The translations under genes and the position numbers were made by a program. Below, piece by piece: positions 1 to 5,304 of a stretch of DNA of 5,371 nt. The stretch lies in assembly GCA_013697265.1 (NCBI GenBank), contig JACCXE010000195.1, forward strand, positions 1 through 5,371. The letters run 5' to 3'. The notes under the pieces are model-generated. The model was given only the letters and a program-made list of their open reading frames with translations. It ran no database searches and was not told where the DNA came from. The stretch comes from Actinomycetota bacterium. Lineage in GTDB: Bacteria; Actinomycetota; Acidimicrobiia; Acidimicrobiales; JACCXE01. Every line of letters starts with the position of its first letter. Positions within the stretch are counted from its first letter, which is position 1.

Positions 1-69
1 TAAATTCGCGGCCTGGGCGAAGAGTTCTCCTCGCGCCGGCTCGCCGTCGGCTGCCTCGGATTCAGCCAC
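1..69 (-). CDS. Start of an unidentified gene running off the window (N-terminal 23 codons)
   Basis: A reading frame opens with GTG at 69-67 and stays open to position 1, beginning M-A-E-S-E-A-A-D-G-E-P-A-R-G-E-L-F. The start lies inside the last codons of the TetR-type gene, whose TGA occupies 64-62, so the two would overlap by 8 bases, the same compact style as the other joints in this window. Third codon positions are mostly G or C over the first 21 codons, which supports coding. A G-run (GGGG, complement of 77-80) lies a few bases upstream and could act as a weak ribosome binding site. The product cannot be identified from this fragment. If real, it is co-transcribed with the regulator and may be its target or partner. 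The alternative is that this is simply the spacer after the regulator. Confidence 0.45.
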   Translation of the reverse strand, partial: MAESEAADGEPARGELFAQAANL

Positions 70-793
70 GTCCGTACCCCAACGCGTGGCCCCACAAATC
101 GCTCAGCACGTCGATGGTCTGATCAACGGTGATGCTGTCGCGCCGGTCGTCGACGACGAAGGTCAGGTAACAGGTGCGATCAACCATCGCCGACAGCGCT
201 CGCGCAGCAACGTTGGCATCAACATCGACGCGGATCGTGCCCGCCGCTTGCCCAGCAGATATGGCGTCGCGTACCGCAGCGTCGAGCACGCGGCTCACAT
301 CGTGGCGAAACCGTGCGACGGCGGGTTCAACATGGGTGGCTTCCTCCCAGACACGGAAGAAGTCAGCCGACGCGGCGTAGTTCCGGACGAATCCCGCCAC
401 TACAGGCCGCGGTCCACGCGCATCGGCGGCGGTGTCGTCGCTCGTGGTCAAGTCGAGCTGCGGGAACACCGAGTCGGCCGAAGCGATCACCGCCTCGGCG
501 ACCAACGTCTCCATGGCCTCCGCCTTGTCGCGGAAATACAGGTAGTACGTGCCGAGACTTACCCCTGCGCGCTCGTGAATGTCGCGTACCGACGTAGCGA
601 GGTATCCCTGTTCTGTGAACGCCTCCAGCGCAGCACGCAGCAACGACGATCGGGTCCGCTTGGCCTTCCCACCGAGCGGAAACGTTTCCGCCCCATCACG
701 GCGCTGTCCTGCGCTTGTCGACTTCGCCGCCGCAAGGATCCGGCGAACGCCAGCCTCAAGGCCCCCGCTCGCTGCCGAGGTCTTACGACTCAT
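62..793 (-). CDS. TetR/AcrR-family transcriptional regulator
   Basis: A 243-residue one-component regulator, expected to bind DNA as a dimer and to leave it when a small ligand fills the C-terminal domain. The N-terminal helix-turn-helix spans about residues 48-95: helix 1 around LLRAALEAFTEQGY, then TSVRDIHERAGVS and the classic GTYYLYFRDKAEAM recognition segment. Residues 130-235 are the helical ligand/dimer domain, including FFRVWEEATHVEPAVARFR. The ATG at 793 is chosen because it gives a normal TetR length; the frame is open further upstream to an ATG at 928, but that would run through the divergent gene and add an Arg-rich, low-complexity leader. Even so, about 47 residues precede the first helix, rather long for the family, with basic patches (RR at 17-18 and 31-32, KAKRTR at 43-48). 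No strong ribosome binding site is visible. Its start codon lies 11 bases from that of the divergent gene, so autoregulation and control of that neighbour are likely, by inference. The ligand is unknown. Confidence 0.93.
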   Translation of the reverse strand: MSRKTSAASGGLEAGVRRILAAAKSTSAGQRRDGAETFPLGGKAKRTRSSLLRAALEAFTEQGYLATSVRDIHERAGVSLGTYYLYFRDKAEAMETLVAEAVIASADSVFPQLDLTTSDDTAADARGPRPVVAGFVRNYAASADFFRVWEEATHVEPAVARFRHDVSRVLDAAVRDAISAGQAAGTIRVDVDANVAARALSAMVDRTCYLTFVVDDRRDSITVDQTIDVLSDLWGHALGYGRG

Positions 794-798
794 ACGAT
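793..798 (+). promoter_or_regulatory. Candidate -10 element for a leaderless exported-protein gene
   Basis: TACGAT at 793-798 fits the actinobacterial -10 pattern TANNNT. Transcription would begin about 6-7 bases downstream, at 804-806, which coincides with the GTG start at 805, so the transcript would be leaderless. This would explain the lack of a Shine-Dalgarno sequence. No convincing -35 hexamer is seen around 769-776. The element overlaps the start codon of the divergent TetR-type gene (complement of 791-793), so a repressor bound here could affect both genes. A pentamer TACGA occurs at 784-788 and again at 793-797, nine bases apart, but no good palindromic operator is seen. Confidence 0.35.
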
Positions 799-804
799 CG
801 AGCC

Positions 805-1248
805 GTGCATAACCGCCGCGGGCTGACAGCGCTTGGGGCCGGCCTCGTTGTCGTCGTCGTGCTCGTAGCGACGGGCGTCTGGGTACTGGCTCGCTCCGAC
901 GAGCCCACCGGCCCGCTCTCGACGGCACGCCAAATGCTGGGCGCGGCGGGATCTCGTGACGCGCTTCGCGACGCGAGCGACGTCGCGGTTGCGGCCACGC
1001 TCATCGAGCAGGAACTCGACGGGTGTCGTCGCAAGACTCCCGGTCCGAGGTGCACAGGGCACGCCGCAGCGTTGGGATATGCGCAGGTCACCGCGGCGCG
1101 GATGATCCGTTGCGACGTTGCCGGTCGAGTTGCTTCGCGCCGCGCGCTCACCCGTTACCTCGACCGTGTCGCTCGTATCGCCGCCGACGCGCCGCCAACC
1201 AAACGCGTCGATCGCCCTCCCGCGCTGCCCGATTGCGCTTCGGGGTAG
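805..1248 (+). CDS. Small single-anchor exported protein with four cysteines, unknown function
   Basis: A 147-residue protein not recognised as a named family. It starts HNRR, followed by a strongly hydrophobic helix at about residues 8-28 (with a run of five valines at 15-19), then a soluble part of about 118 residues outside the membrane by the positive-inside rule. No lipobox cysteine follows the helix, so it is an uncleaved anchor or a Sec signal peptide. Cysteines at 74, 83, 103 and 144 could form two disulphides in an oxidising compartment. The segments around 50-72 and 85-127 look helical (many Ala, Arg and Leu). The GTG at 805 is preferred over an ATG at 715 in the same frame, because the longer form would overlap the TetR-type gene by 79 bases and add a disordered leader. 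It ends 17 bases before the convergent lipoprotein gene. Its divergent position beside the regulator makes it the most likely local target. Confidence 0.75.
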   Translation: MHNRRGLTALGAGLVVVVVLVATGVWVLARSDEPTGPLSTARQMLGAAGSRDALRDASDVAVAATLIEQELDGCRRKTPGPRCTGHAAALGYAQVTAARMIRCDVAGRVASRRALTRYLDRVARIAADAPPTKRVDRPPALPDCASG

Positions 1249-1265
1249 GCGGGACGCGCAACGCC

Positions 1266-1832
1266 TCACTCGAAGTCCAAGTCACGCGGCAGCGGCTTCC
1301 ACCCGGGTTGGTCGGCCTGATAACCCACGAGCTCGGCAAACAGCGCGTCCGTGTCGAGGTCGGCGGCCTTGGTCTGGAGCACTAGGTAGAGGTCGCGCGC
1401 GAACCACAATACGACCGTCTTGTCGTCATTTTCGGCGCGGTAGGCCTCAACGTCGCCGACGCGAATCTGCTGCCGCCCACCCACGATGAGCTGGCGCGCA
1501 AACCGGTCGCGAACCTCGTCGTCGGTCAGTTCAACCCGTCGGTCGACTGCGGAGATCTGCAGCGTCCCGACCAGACGCTGGCCGCGCCGCACCTCCCATA
1601 TACGCGTGTCATCGACCAGCGAGCCTTTGCCGCCACGATTCACGACCTTGCGCGTCGACGCCGCACGATTCTCAAATACGCCCAGACTGTCGGCGAGAAG
1701 GCGCGCCGGCACGAGTGCTACCGGGACGCGTCTCGGCGCCGAACTTGCGCCGTCAACGCCGCGACCGCACGCGCCTAACGCGAGCGCTGCGGCCAAAGCG
1801 ACGGCACGGACACCGCGCCACCTGTGAGTCAC
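1266..1832 (-). CDS. Predicted lipoprotein, 188 residues, unknown function (last gene of operon)
   Basis: The product starts with a typical lipoprotein signal: basic n-region (H3, R4, R6, R9), hydrophobic stretch from about 10 to 20, and lipobox LGAC with the cysteine at position 22, followed by a Gly/Ser/Ala-rich tether to about residue 35. It would be lipidated and face outward from the membrane. The mature part is mixed alpha/beta. It includes RIWEVRRGQRLVGTLQIS (77-94), a charged helix LTDDEVRDRFARQLIVG (102-118), and a stretch with two probable strands, VVLWFARDLYLVLQTK (140-155), then a helix DTDALFAELVGYQ. I do not recognise the family; the pattern loosely recalls small sensor-like domains of actinobacterial exported proteins, which is weak inference. 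The GTG start overlaps the stop of the preceding lipoprotein gene by 4 bases (GTGA at 1832-1829). No clear ribosome binding site is present, so translation probably depends on coupling. Confidence 0.9.
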   Translation of the reverse strand: MTHRWRGVRAVALAAALALGACGRGVDGASSAPRRVPVALVPARLLADSLGVFENRAASTRKVVNRGGKGSLVDDTRIWEVRRGQRLVGTLQISAVDRRVELTDDEVRDRFARQLIVGGRQQIRVGDVEAYRAENDDKTVVLWFARDLYLVLQTKAADLDTDALFAELVGYQADQPGWKPLPRDLDFE

Positions 1833-2875
1833 GATTTCGCGGGCTTCGTGCCCAACATGGTGCTCACGTAGTCGAACCGGGCCACCAGCGGCTCGCCGCC
1901 CGGACCGGTTGTGCGTTGAATGGTGTGGACGTCTTCACGGATAACGAGCCCCCCGTGCTGCGGAGCGAAGAACAGCGTCGTCGGCGCAGCCTCGTTGGTC
2001 CCGCTTAGTTCCCCCGTACGGAGGTTGACGACAATCTCGGTGAAGCGAATCACGAACGTGTCCGTGAGCTCACCGCACACATCGATCACCGCTCTGTCTG
2101 TGATGACGCCCTGAATCACTCCGGCGTAGCCGTTGGTTGTGTCGACCCCGGATGACACGTAATCGTCGCCCTCGGCCCCGAATCGGAAAAACTCGAGCGG
2201 CGGGTCGGGGCGGAAGGTCGTGACCACTCCGTTCGTAGTGGTCACGCGTTCGAGCAGTAGCAGCGCCTCGGCCGCGAGCTCGAAGCGTTCCACCGTGCTG
2301 AATCCTTCGCCGAGCGACTTTGTGACGGTGTACTGGCGAGCGGGAGGAGTAACGCCGGAGGAGCCCAGCGCGCCCGGTCGTGTGCGCAGCTCGGCCTTGC
2401 TGATGGTCCACGCGCTGAAGGGCGGGTACGGAAGCGTGATCGGCAGACCTGCACCGGTGATCTCGACCGACCCGGTGTTACGGCGTGGGTAGACGCCGGG
2501 GCTGGGAGGATCGATGATGGACGGCGACGCGGGCGTTGGCACCGTTGCGTCGGCGTCGGCCTCCGGACACAACGCAGGAATGGCAAGATCGACTTCACGG
2601 TCTGAGCGGCGCGGCGGCGCGGCGAACTCGTCGTCGGGGAAGTTTTCGCCGTCGAATGGAATAATCCGCCGAATTACCTCCGCAGTTAATGGGGCGGCGG
2701 CGTCTTCGTCGACGAACGCGAGATCAAGCGCCAGCCGTCGGATCCCGAACTGCAGCGAATCGCGCTCGCCGCCGCCACACGCACCCGCGGTAAGGCCGAT
2801 TACCACCAACAACCCGAGGATGCGGTGACAAGTAACACTCCAGGCCGTGCGAGCTGGCGTTAAGGGTGGGGTCAC
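1829..2875 (-). CDS. Predicted lipoprotein, 348 residues, unknown function
   Basis: The signal region has a basic n-region (R9, H17, R18), a hydrophobic core from about 19 to 30 (ILGLLVVIGLTA) and a lipobox-like AGAC with the cysteine at 33, followed by GGG. The -3 residue is Ala instead of Leu, a weaker but acceptable lipobox. The mature protein has a Pro/Ser-rich linker at about 112-130 (PTPASPSIIDPPSPG) between a shorter N-terminal part and a strand-rich C-terminal part. The latter has alternating hydrophobic and Thr/Val-rich segments, for example TVTKSLGEGFSTVERFELA, RVTTTNGVVTTF and TTLFFAPQHGGLVIRED. Cysteines 103 and 267 could pair. I do not recognise the family; the shape suggests a beta-sandwich or barrel-like exported domain. 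The GTG start overlaps the stop of the pseudo-transglutaminase gene by 4 bases and has a good GGAG ribosome binding site, so this protein is probably made in step with the membrane partner upstream. Confidence 0.92.
   Translation of the reverse strand: MTPPLTPARTAWSVTCHRILGLLVVIGLTAGACGGGERDSLQFGIRRLALDLAFVDEDAAAPLTAEVIRRIIPFDGENFPDDEFAAPPRRSDREVDLAIPALCPEADADATVPTPASPSIIDPPSPGVYPRRNTGSVEITGAGLPITLPYPPFSAWTISKAELRTRPGALGSSGVTPPARQYTVTKSLGEGFSTVERFELAAEALLLLERVTTTNGVVTTFRPDPPLEFFRFGAEGDDYVSSGVDTTNGYAGVIQGVITDRAVIDVCGELTDTFVIRFTEIVVNLRTGELSGTNEAAPTTLFFAPQHGGLVIREDVHTIQRTTGPGGEPLVARFDYVSTMLGTKPAKS
2219..2246. repeat. Perfect 10-bp inverted repeat inside the 348-residue lipoprotein gene
   Basis: CGTGACCACT at 2219-2228 is the exact reverse complement of AGTGGTCACG at 2237-2246, with an 8-base spacer. 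It encodes the VTTTNGVVTT stretch, which reads as a beta-hairpin with an Asn-Gly turn, so the symmetry may come from two similar Val/Thr-rich strands. In mRNA it would fold into a 10-bp stem. Confidence 0.8.
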
Positions 2876-5304
2876 GTGCGGGCTCCAATCGGGTTGCGAC
2901 GACTTGAGAAGGCACGAAGTCGACGACGACTCGCGGGGAACGGGACAATGATTGCGACGGCGCGAGCCAACGGGCGTAGGGCTCGCATCGCGGGTTGGGC
3001 GACGCGCCGCACGACCCGAACTGCTCGACCCAGCCGCCCGCGGAACACGCGCACCGCTCCCGGGATTTCGGTGGTGTAAGGCTGGTCGAGCGAGGCACGG
3101 CTGACCCAGCCGAGCAGGCGCGCCTCGACCGTCTGGCCGGCGCCAAGTCGGCGTCGCAGCGACGAGCCCATCGTCTCCGCGGCGGCGACGTCATCGGCCG
3201 TCGCGGTGTCGAGCAGGTCGCCGTATAGCGACCGCACAACCAGCCACGCGAACTCTCGGTGTTCTGCGTCGTCGCGGACTTTGTCGAGGTACTCGATCGG
3301 CGTGTCGTACAAGTCCCCGACGCCAAGGTCGATCGCTGCGTCGCGAAACTCGGCGTACTCAACGGCGATCTGCACCCGTGGACCCCGGTTCGCAGCCCAC
3401 CGGCGACGCCGCGTGCGCCGGTGCGCCTTGATCGCGAACGGCCACGCGATCCACCATGCCCCCACGACAACCGCAACCGGGGCGGCACGCAACAGCGCGT
3501 CGCGTACCTGCTCGTAGAAGAGAGTGAGGTCTTCGAGTTCGAACGGCAAGTACACGTCAACGGCGACGTCGTCGCTGACCTCGATAGTCGGGTTGAACCT
3601 CGCGTTTGGATCCGAGTCGAGACTCGCCGCAGCCTTTTTTGGCGATCCGATGAGGGGAACCCAACCGAAGCCCTCGAACCACACCTCGAGCCACTGCGCC
3701 GAGTTCTTCGGGCGAACCGTGAAGACGTCGCCTTCGAGGTTAAGCCCGTCGAAGCCGAACCCGATACGCGAAGGCACGCCGACCCACCGCGCCAACATCG
3801 CCTCAGCGGCGACGATCTCGAATGGCGTGCCGGTGCCCTGACCGGTGATCAGCTGGACAACCTTGCCGGGCGCAATCGGCACCGGCGTGCCGGCGCCCTT
3901 CGCGGTCACCTTGTTGAGCAACTCCTGGCGCAGCGCATCGAGTTGCTTCCAGCGGTTGGGCGGCGCGGCGGCGATGAGTCGCGCGATTTCTGCCGGTGGA
4001 CGCGGAATCGCAAGCTGGTCGGCGAACTCCTCGCCCGGCAGGGCGGTGACGGCCTCGAGTTCCGCAGCCGTCGGATATGCCGGCAGACGAAGGCGGTACG
4101 CAGTGCTCGCCGCCACCCGGCCGGTGGGAACGCGCAGCGTGAGGCTGCGGGGGTCGAGACGCAATTCGTGATCAGCAGTGACGTTGGTGGTACCCGCCAA
4201 AATCGGCGCGACCGCGCTGTCTCCCAGGTCGCGTACCGTCACGTTGACTTCGAGCTGCGGGTCAGCGGCGCGCAAAGGGCTGATCGCGCCGTCGTCACCG
4301 ATCTTCGCCAAGCGCTCGCGGCTGAAACCCGGAATTAGCCAGGCGCCATCTGCGTATACGTCGAGCGCGCCGACGCGCCACGGTCCGGTAAGTCCCGACT
4401 CGGTGCGCACCTCAAAGAGCACGCGGTCCTGCGCGGCTGACAGCGGCTGGGCGCGAGGTTTCTGAGGCTGATCGTCTGGGTCAAATCGGGGTTCGGGAAA
4501 AAGGGCGGACGACGAGTTGAGCGCAACCAAAAGGCCGAGAATGGGGACAGCTGCGATCGCACCGCGCACGAGTCGCTTGACCTCGAACCCACGGTCGAGG
4601 TCTCGTGTTTGTGCGGTCCCGCCGAACACGACGCCGAGCGCGGCCAGCACGGGCAGGAAAGCTCCGACTCCGGCAATGAATTGCTCAGAGTCGGGTTGGG
4701 TGATCGACGCCAACGCCACGAGGGGCAACGGCACGAGTACGCCGAGTCGAGGACGTTGGTAGTCGATGGCCACAACGGTGGCGCCAAAGGAAACCGTGCC
4801 GAGGACCAACAGAATCAGCACTCGCCACCCGGGGTCGAACGGCACCGGCGGACGGATGGCGCGCCCTGCGTCGATCGCGTCTCCTACGAGCGTCGGCAAG
4901 GCACCCGGCCCGCCCTGCGCGCCTACGAGCGACAGCGCCGCTATTGCGAGCACGACCGCAGGGAAGGCGGCCTGGCGAAGCGCTGGCCGATCCGACCGGG
5001 CGCAGTACAACGCCCAGCCCGCTCCGACGCCCGCCGCCGCAACCCCAAAAGCCCGAGCCGACCAGGATCCGAATATCCCGCCGACGACCATCGCCGCGGC
5101 CGAGGTCGAAAGCGCGACTGCGAGCGCAGGCCGGATCTGCGCGGCAAGGGGCTCGCGCTGATCAACCTCCTCGGTGGCGTTTTCCGAGCCGGCGTCTTTC
5201 TGGTCGGGTGAGACGGCAAGGCGCGTGGCGTCGTCGCCAGTCAGCGCGGCTGAGCTGACCGCGTCAACCCGGTCGTCGGCTCGGTTGTCGTCGAGCAGAG
5301 TCAC
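2872..5304 (-). CDS. TgpA-like polytopic membrane protein with degenerate transglutaminase-like domain
   Basis: An 810-residue integral membrane protein with TgpA-type architecture. Residues 1-52 are an acidic, probably disordered cytoplasmic tail. Seven membrane segments follow at about 58-79, 82-101, 112-130, 161-180, 187-201, 209-229 and 245-263. An exported region spans about 264-600; its part from about 450 to 560 has transglutaminase-core signatures: GTPFEIVAAEAMLARWVGVPSRIGFGF corresponds to the Cys-containing motif and following GIPAR-GY element, and QWLEVWFEGFGWVPL to the His motif and strand. The catalytic Cys, His and Asp positions are Pro494, Ala536 and Ile552, and the only cysteine is C101 in a membrane helix, so peptidase or transglutaminase activity is unlikely. 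A last membrane helix (604-624) leads to a cytoplasmic DUF4129-like region (about 645-720, with DTPIEYLDKV and a later LYGDLL) and a strongly basic tail. GTG 5304 is chosen because it overlaps the stop of the upstream frame as GTGA; the frame itself is open to the window edge, so a longer form cannot be fully excluded. Confidence 0.94.
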   Translation of the reverse strand: MTLLDDNRADDRVDAVSSAALTGDDATRLAVSPDQKDAGSENATEEVDQREPLAAQIRPALAVALSTSAAAMVVGGIFGSWSARAFGVAAAGVGAGWALYCARSDRPALRQAAFPAVVLAIAALSLVGAQGGPGALPTLVGDAIDAGRAIRPPVPFDPGWRVLILLVLGTVSFGATVVAIDYQRPRLGVLVPLPLVALASITQPDSEQFIAGVGAFLPVLAALGVVFGGTAQTRDLDRGFEVKRLVRGAIAAVPILGLLVALNSSSALFPEPRFDPDDQPQKPRAQPLSAAQDRVLFEVRTESGLTGPWRVGALDVYADGAWLIPGFSRERLAKIGDDGAISPLRAADPQLEVNVTVRDLGDSAVAPILAGTTNVTADHELRLDPRSLTLRVPTGRVAASTAYRLRLPAYPTAAELEAVTALPGEEFADQLAIPRPPAEIARLIAAAPPNRWKQLDALRQELLNKVTAKGAGTPVPIAPGKVVQLITGQGTGTPFEIVAAEAMLARWVGVPSRIGFGFDGLNLEGDVFTVRPKNSAQWLEVWFEGFGWVPLIGSPKKAAASLDSDPNARFNPTIEVSDDVAVDVYLPFELEDLTLFYEQVRDALLRAAPVAVVVGAWWIAWPFAIKAHRRTRRRRWAANRGPRVQIAVEYAEFRDAAIDLGVGDLYDTPIEYLDKVRDDAEHREFAWLVVRSLYGDLLDTATADDVAAAETMGSSLRRRLGAGQTVEARLLGWVSRASLDQPYTTEIPGAVRVFRGRLGRAVRVVRRVAQPAMRALRPLARAVAIIVPFPASRRRLRAFSSRRNPIGART
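2883..2886 (-). promoter_or_regulatory. Ribosome binding site for the 348-residue lipoprotein gene
   Basis: GGAG (complement of 2883-2886) stands 7 bases before the GTG at 2875, within the last codons of the upstream gene. It supports that start and suggests that this cistron can also recruit ribosomes by itself, besides the 4-base overlap coupling. It is the clearest Shine-Dalgarno sequence in the window. Confidence 0.55.
3613..3640 (-). promoter_or_regulatory. Candidate programmed -1 frameshift site (A_AAA_AAG plus hairpin)
   Basis: On the coding strand, codons 555-557 of the TgpA-like gene read CCA AAA AAG, giving the heptamer A_AAA_AAG (3640-3634) in the phase used by the E. coli dnaX frameshift site. 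Seven bases later CGAGT (3626-3622) and ACTCG (3617-3613) can pair around a 4-base loop. A -1 shift would add 25 residues, ending in five arginines, and stop at TGA 3559-3557. The product would be 582 residues long, without the last membrane helix and the cytoplasmic tail. No purine-rich stimulator is evident upstream and the stem is short, so function is unproven. Confidence 0.3.
3824..3899. repeat. In-phase 16-base direct repeat, 60 bases apart, at the degenerate active site
   Basis: GGCGTGCCGGTGCCCT at 3824-3839 and GGCGTGCCGGCGCCCT at 3884-3899 match at 15 of 16 bases and are exactly 60 bases (20 codons) apart. They encode the repeated motif G-x-G-T-P at residues 470-474 and 490-494 of the TgpA-like protein. 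The second copy ends at the position where the catalytic cysteine would be expected. Confidence 0.6.
3868..3898. repeat. GC-rich bulged inverted repeat within the TgpA-like gene
   Basis: GGGCGC (3868-3873) pairs with GCGCCC (3893-3898), and CGGCAC (3877-3882) with GTGCCG (3887-3892), around a CGGC loop, with AAT (3874-3876) left as a bulge. This gives a 12-bp stem in either strand. It lies in coding sequence for G-A-G-T-P-V-P-I-A-P and has no T-tract, so it is not a terminator. It may just reflect high G+C content. Confidence 0.45.

Noticed and set aside
715..804. ATG at 715 as the start of the small exported protein
   Set aside because: It would overlap the regulator's coding region by 79 bases and add a disordered 30-residue leader before the anchor. 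The GTG at 805 fits the membrane helix and the -10 element better.
86..826. 246-codon plus-strand open frame opposite the TetR-type gene
   Set aside because: The translation is Arg/His-rich without any recognisable domain, while the opposite strand encodes an unmistakable TetR helix-turn-helix.
62..928. Longer 288-residue version of the TetR-type regulator starting at 928
   Set aside because: The additional 45 residues are Arg/Pro-rich low-complexity sequence, cross the divergent gene, and are not needed for a normal TetR length. The ATG at 793 is a better start.
1233..1261. Possible terminator hairpin between the convergent gene ends (TTGCGC 1233-1238 with GCGCAA 1256-1261; alternative AGGCG 1247-1251 with CGCCT 1262-1266)
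   Set aside because: Stems are only 5-6 bp, loops are 10-17 bases, and there is no T-tract on either side. Too weak to annotate as a terminator.
2724..3560. 278-codon open frame on the minus strand, in the +1 frame of the TgpA-like gene
   Set aside because: Composition is Ser/Arg/Thr/Cys-rich as in shadow frames, it spans the end of one real gene and the start of the next, and it is not in the frame that the slippery site would reach.
3625..3957. Active transglutaminase or cysteine peptidase
   Set aside because: No cysteine exists in the exported part of the protein, and the aligned His and Asp positions are also replaced, so an enzymatic call is not supported.
3259..4338. 359-codon open frame on the plus strand, antisense to the TgpA-like gene
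   Set aside because: Rich in Arg, His and Asp without domain signature or membrane/signal features. Long antisense frames are common in G+C-rich genes, and the minus-strand frame has clear homology-like motifs.
4579..4602. Inverted repeat GACCTCGA / TCGAGGTC with 8-base spacer in the TgpA-like gene
   Set aside because: Eight-base arms with a short spacer are expected about once by chance in a window of this length, and it lies in well-behaved coding sequence.
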